Source: CBDCYN01 sp965224205 (GTDB lineage Bacteria; Planctomycetota; Phycisphaerae; Phycisphaerales; Phycisphaeraceae). From it: a stretch of 64,000 nt of DNA. Location of the stretch: positions 62,001-126,000 of the forward strand of contig CBDCYN010000025.1 of the NCBI GenBank assembly GCA_965224205.1, read 5' to 3'. The position numbers were made by a program, and so were the translations under genes. Under the pieces are notes generated by a model. It made no database searches. It had not been told where the DNA came from and saw nothing but the letters and a program-made list of their open reading frames with translations. Shown here in pieces: positions 62,506 to 64,000 of the stretch (position 1 is its first letter; every line of letters starts with the position of its first letter).

Positions 62506-64000
62506 CGTGCCACCTCCAGTTCCGCAGCTTCGGCTGCGACGCCCACCAGCTGGTCATAATCGCCCAGCGGGCGAGTGCCGTCGTGCATCTGGTGCAGATC
62601 GGGGCGATGCGACAGGTCCAACTTCGAGCACGATGCCAGCGGTTCGTTCCGCAGCACGGTGACCACCGCGTCGCGGCTGAACGCCCGACGACGCACACAC
62701 AACGACACCGCTGCTTTGACCTGCTCCACCGGGTATTGGGTCATCAACAACAGGGTGTCGATGTAGTGGCGGGTGCCCTCATCTTCGTAGCGGTATTCGA
62801 GTTCCCGACGTAATCGCTGAAAGTCTTCACCCCACGGCTGGCCCTTGAACGCCCGGGCGTTGTCGAGGCTGCCGGGCTTGATCTTCAGCAGGTTCAGGTA
62901 ATGATCGGGTTCGAGGATGAATTGACCCTGTTCGTAGCGGCGGTCGTGTCGGGCGATGCGTGACTGCTCATGCCAGACCTCCACGCGATCGGCGAACCGC
63001 TTGATCGACACGTCGTGGTGGGCATACCGCAGCGGCACGGAGTAACGGTTGCGGGCCACCGTCACCAGCGACCGCTTGTCGACCCGACTATAACTGAGCA
63101 TGCACGCTTCAAACGGCGTGGGCGGTAGAGGCAGAAGATGACACCGCTCTTCTTCCAATAACTGGCGTCGGGTCTGATCCTGATGGGGCAACGGCCCGGG
63201 ACGATCCAGGTCTGCGTCACACCGTTCTAACATGTGACGACCCAGGTCTTGCATCGAAGCGACCTCGAGCACCGGCGTGAGATACGACCGCTCCGATCGC
63301 TTGGCCCCCCGGAAGAAGTTCTCCACAGCCCGTCCGTGGGCATGCTTCCGGGGGGGCAGAACCGGGTGTCGAACAGGTCGTGACACCGCAGGTGCTTGAA
63401 CCGCTCATTGAGCGTGCGGTCTTTGCCCGCTCCCACGTGGGTGACCGCCGACTTGAGGTTGTCGTAAGCGATCCGCTTGGGCACGCCCCCGAAGTAGGCC
63501 AACGCCCGCACGTGACCGTCCAGAAACGCCTCCAACGTCGCCCGCTCATACGGCCACGTGAACGACGCCTTCGAGTGGCACAGACGCATGCAGAACACCT
63601 GAACCTTGCGTTCGACCCCGTTGATCTTGGCTACCCCCTCGTGCCAGTCGACCTGAGCCTCTTCGCCCGGCTCGAACGCCAACGGCATGAACACCTCCTG
63701 TTGGCGTTGTCGCTTGGTCTGCAGATACCGCCGCACTGTGATCACACTGCCACGGTACTTGTGCTCCTTGCACAATCGTTCGTAGATCTCTTGGCCCGTG
63801 TGGCGTTGCTTACGCGGAGCCGTCTTGTCCTGCTCCAGCCACGCATCGATGATCGAGGTGTATGGCTCCAGCACCCGTTTGGGACGCGGCTGGGCCATCT
63901 GGTAACCCGGTGGCGTGGGGTGAATCAGCGCCTTAGCGATCGTATTCCGTGAATGACCCAGCCGACGCCGGATCTCACGGATACTCCGACCCTCCAACAC
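62502..64000 (-). pseudogene. istA: istA, frameshifted at a C7 tract, N-terminus beyond the window
   Basis: DDE transposase of IS21. The 5' part (64000-63352) includes the HTH (IREIRRRLGHSRNTIAKALI), the first Asp region (EAQVDWHEGVAKI) and VPKRIAYDNLKSAV. It ends in FDTRFCPP at a C7 run (coding strand of 63350-63356). The 3' part, in another frame, continues with HAHGRAVENFFRGAKRSERS and ends at 62502. The stop overlaps the istB start (ATGA). A single-base shift at the C7 tract joins them. Confidence 0.85.

Larger units (their letters stand above)
61570..64000 (-). mobile_element. IS21-family insertion sequence, partial and frameshifted
   Basis: istA and istB are both present in the minus orientation. 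Two direct repeats CGATCATTGAAAATTGAGCC (61581-61600) and the near-identical CGATCATTGAAAAGTGAGCC (61604-61623) form the multiple terminal repeats typical of IS21. The exact end is uncertain by about 15 bp. The other end is outside the window. Confidence 0.85.

Overview
The window looks like a chromosome segment of a planctomycete, most likely of the Phycisphaerae type. The evidence is several secreted proteins with PEP-CTERM sorting tails, an LEPLEARV-type motif near the N-terminus of a large surface protein, the small basic protein of the TIGR04137 type (known from Planctomycetes, Verrucomicrobia and Chlamydiae), and GC-rich housekeeping genes. The organism is diderm (LptB, RND efflux, a two-partner-secretion type exoprotein) and probably motile (flagellin). 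Genus-level assignment is not possible from the sequence alone.

Layout. 1-4.8 kb: an IS66 transposase cut by the window edge, the tmRNA gene ssrA, a decayed integrase fragment next to it, and a tandem PEP-CTERM reading frame split by an IS630 element. 5.2-6.6 kb: a LamG-like PEP-CTERM protein and pterin carbinolamine dehydratase. 6.7-9.5 kb: an AT-richer island with an FkbM methyltransferase, an IS3 scar and a two-domain methyltransferase, bounded by inverted copies of a REP-like palindrome. 9.7-15.8 kb: a 1.4-kresidue haemagglutinin-type exoprotein convergent with an unknown exported protein. 16.2-17.6 kb: an IS3 element inside an older IS3 fragment. 17.7-24.5 kb: an EF-G-like GTPase and an RND efflux pair. 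25-26.4 kb: flagellin behind a 28-bp inverted repeat. 26.8-35.1 kb: a CHRD PEP-CTERM protein, RluB-type synthase, LptB with a coupled 54-codon membrane ORF, MFS transporter, cyclic-nucleotide-binding protein, PaaK-like ligase, cytochrome b and TruB. 35.3-40.9 kb: a zinc-ribbon protein, a three-gene signalling cassette and YebC. 41.4-50.2 kb: a structured leader candidate and rpoB-rpoC. 50.9-55.5 kb: SPOR-like protein with small basic protein, PilZ, RRM protein, Pcm, an IS630 remnant and a coiled-coil protein. 55.8-61.5 kb: a TIGR04222-like membrane protein, a metalloprotease/Calx-beta surface protein and a Usp protein. 61.6-64 kb: an IS21 element with both genes frameshifted.

How genes work together. 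rpoB and rpoC are co-oriented and 191 bp apart. The RND adaptor and permease overlap by 4 bp and should form one tripartite pump. The HTH-receiver, HDOD-histidine kinase and degenerate receiver-GAF genes (35.7-40.0 kb) are co-oriented with short gaps and form a plausible signalling unit. The PEP-CTERM proteins depend on an exosortase system that lies outside the window, and the haemagglutinin-type protein lacks its TpsB transporter here.

Limits: all calls come from reading translations and motifs by eye. No database search was possible, and start codons were chosen from Shine-Dalgarno matches and family lengths.
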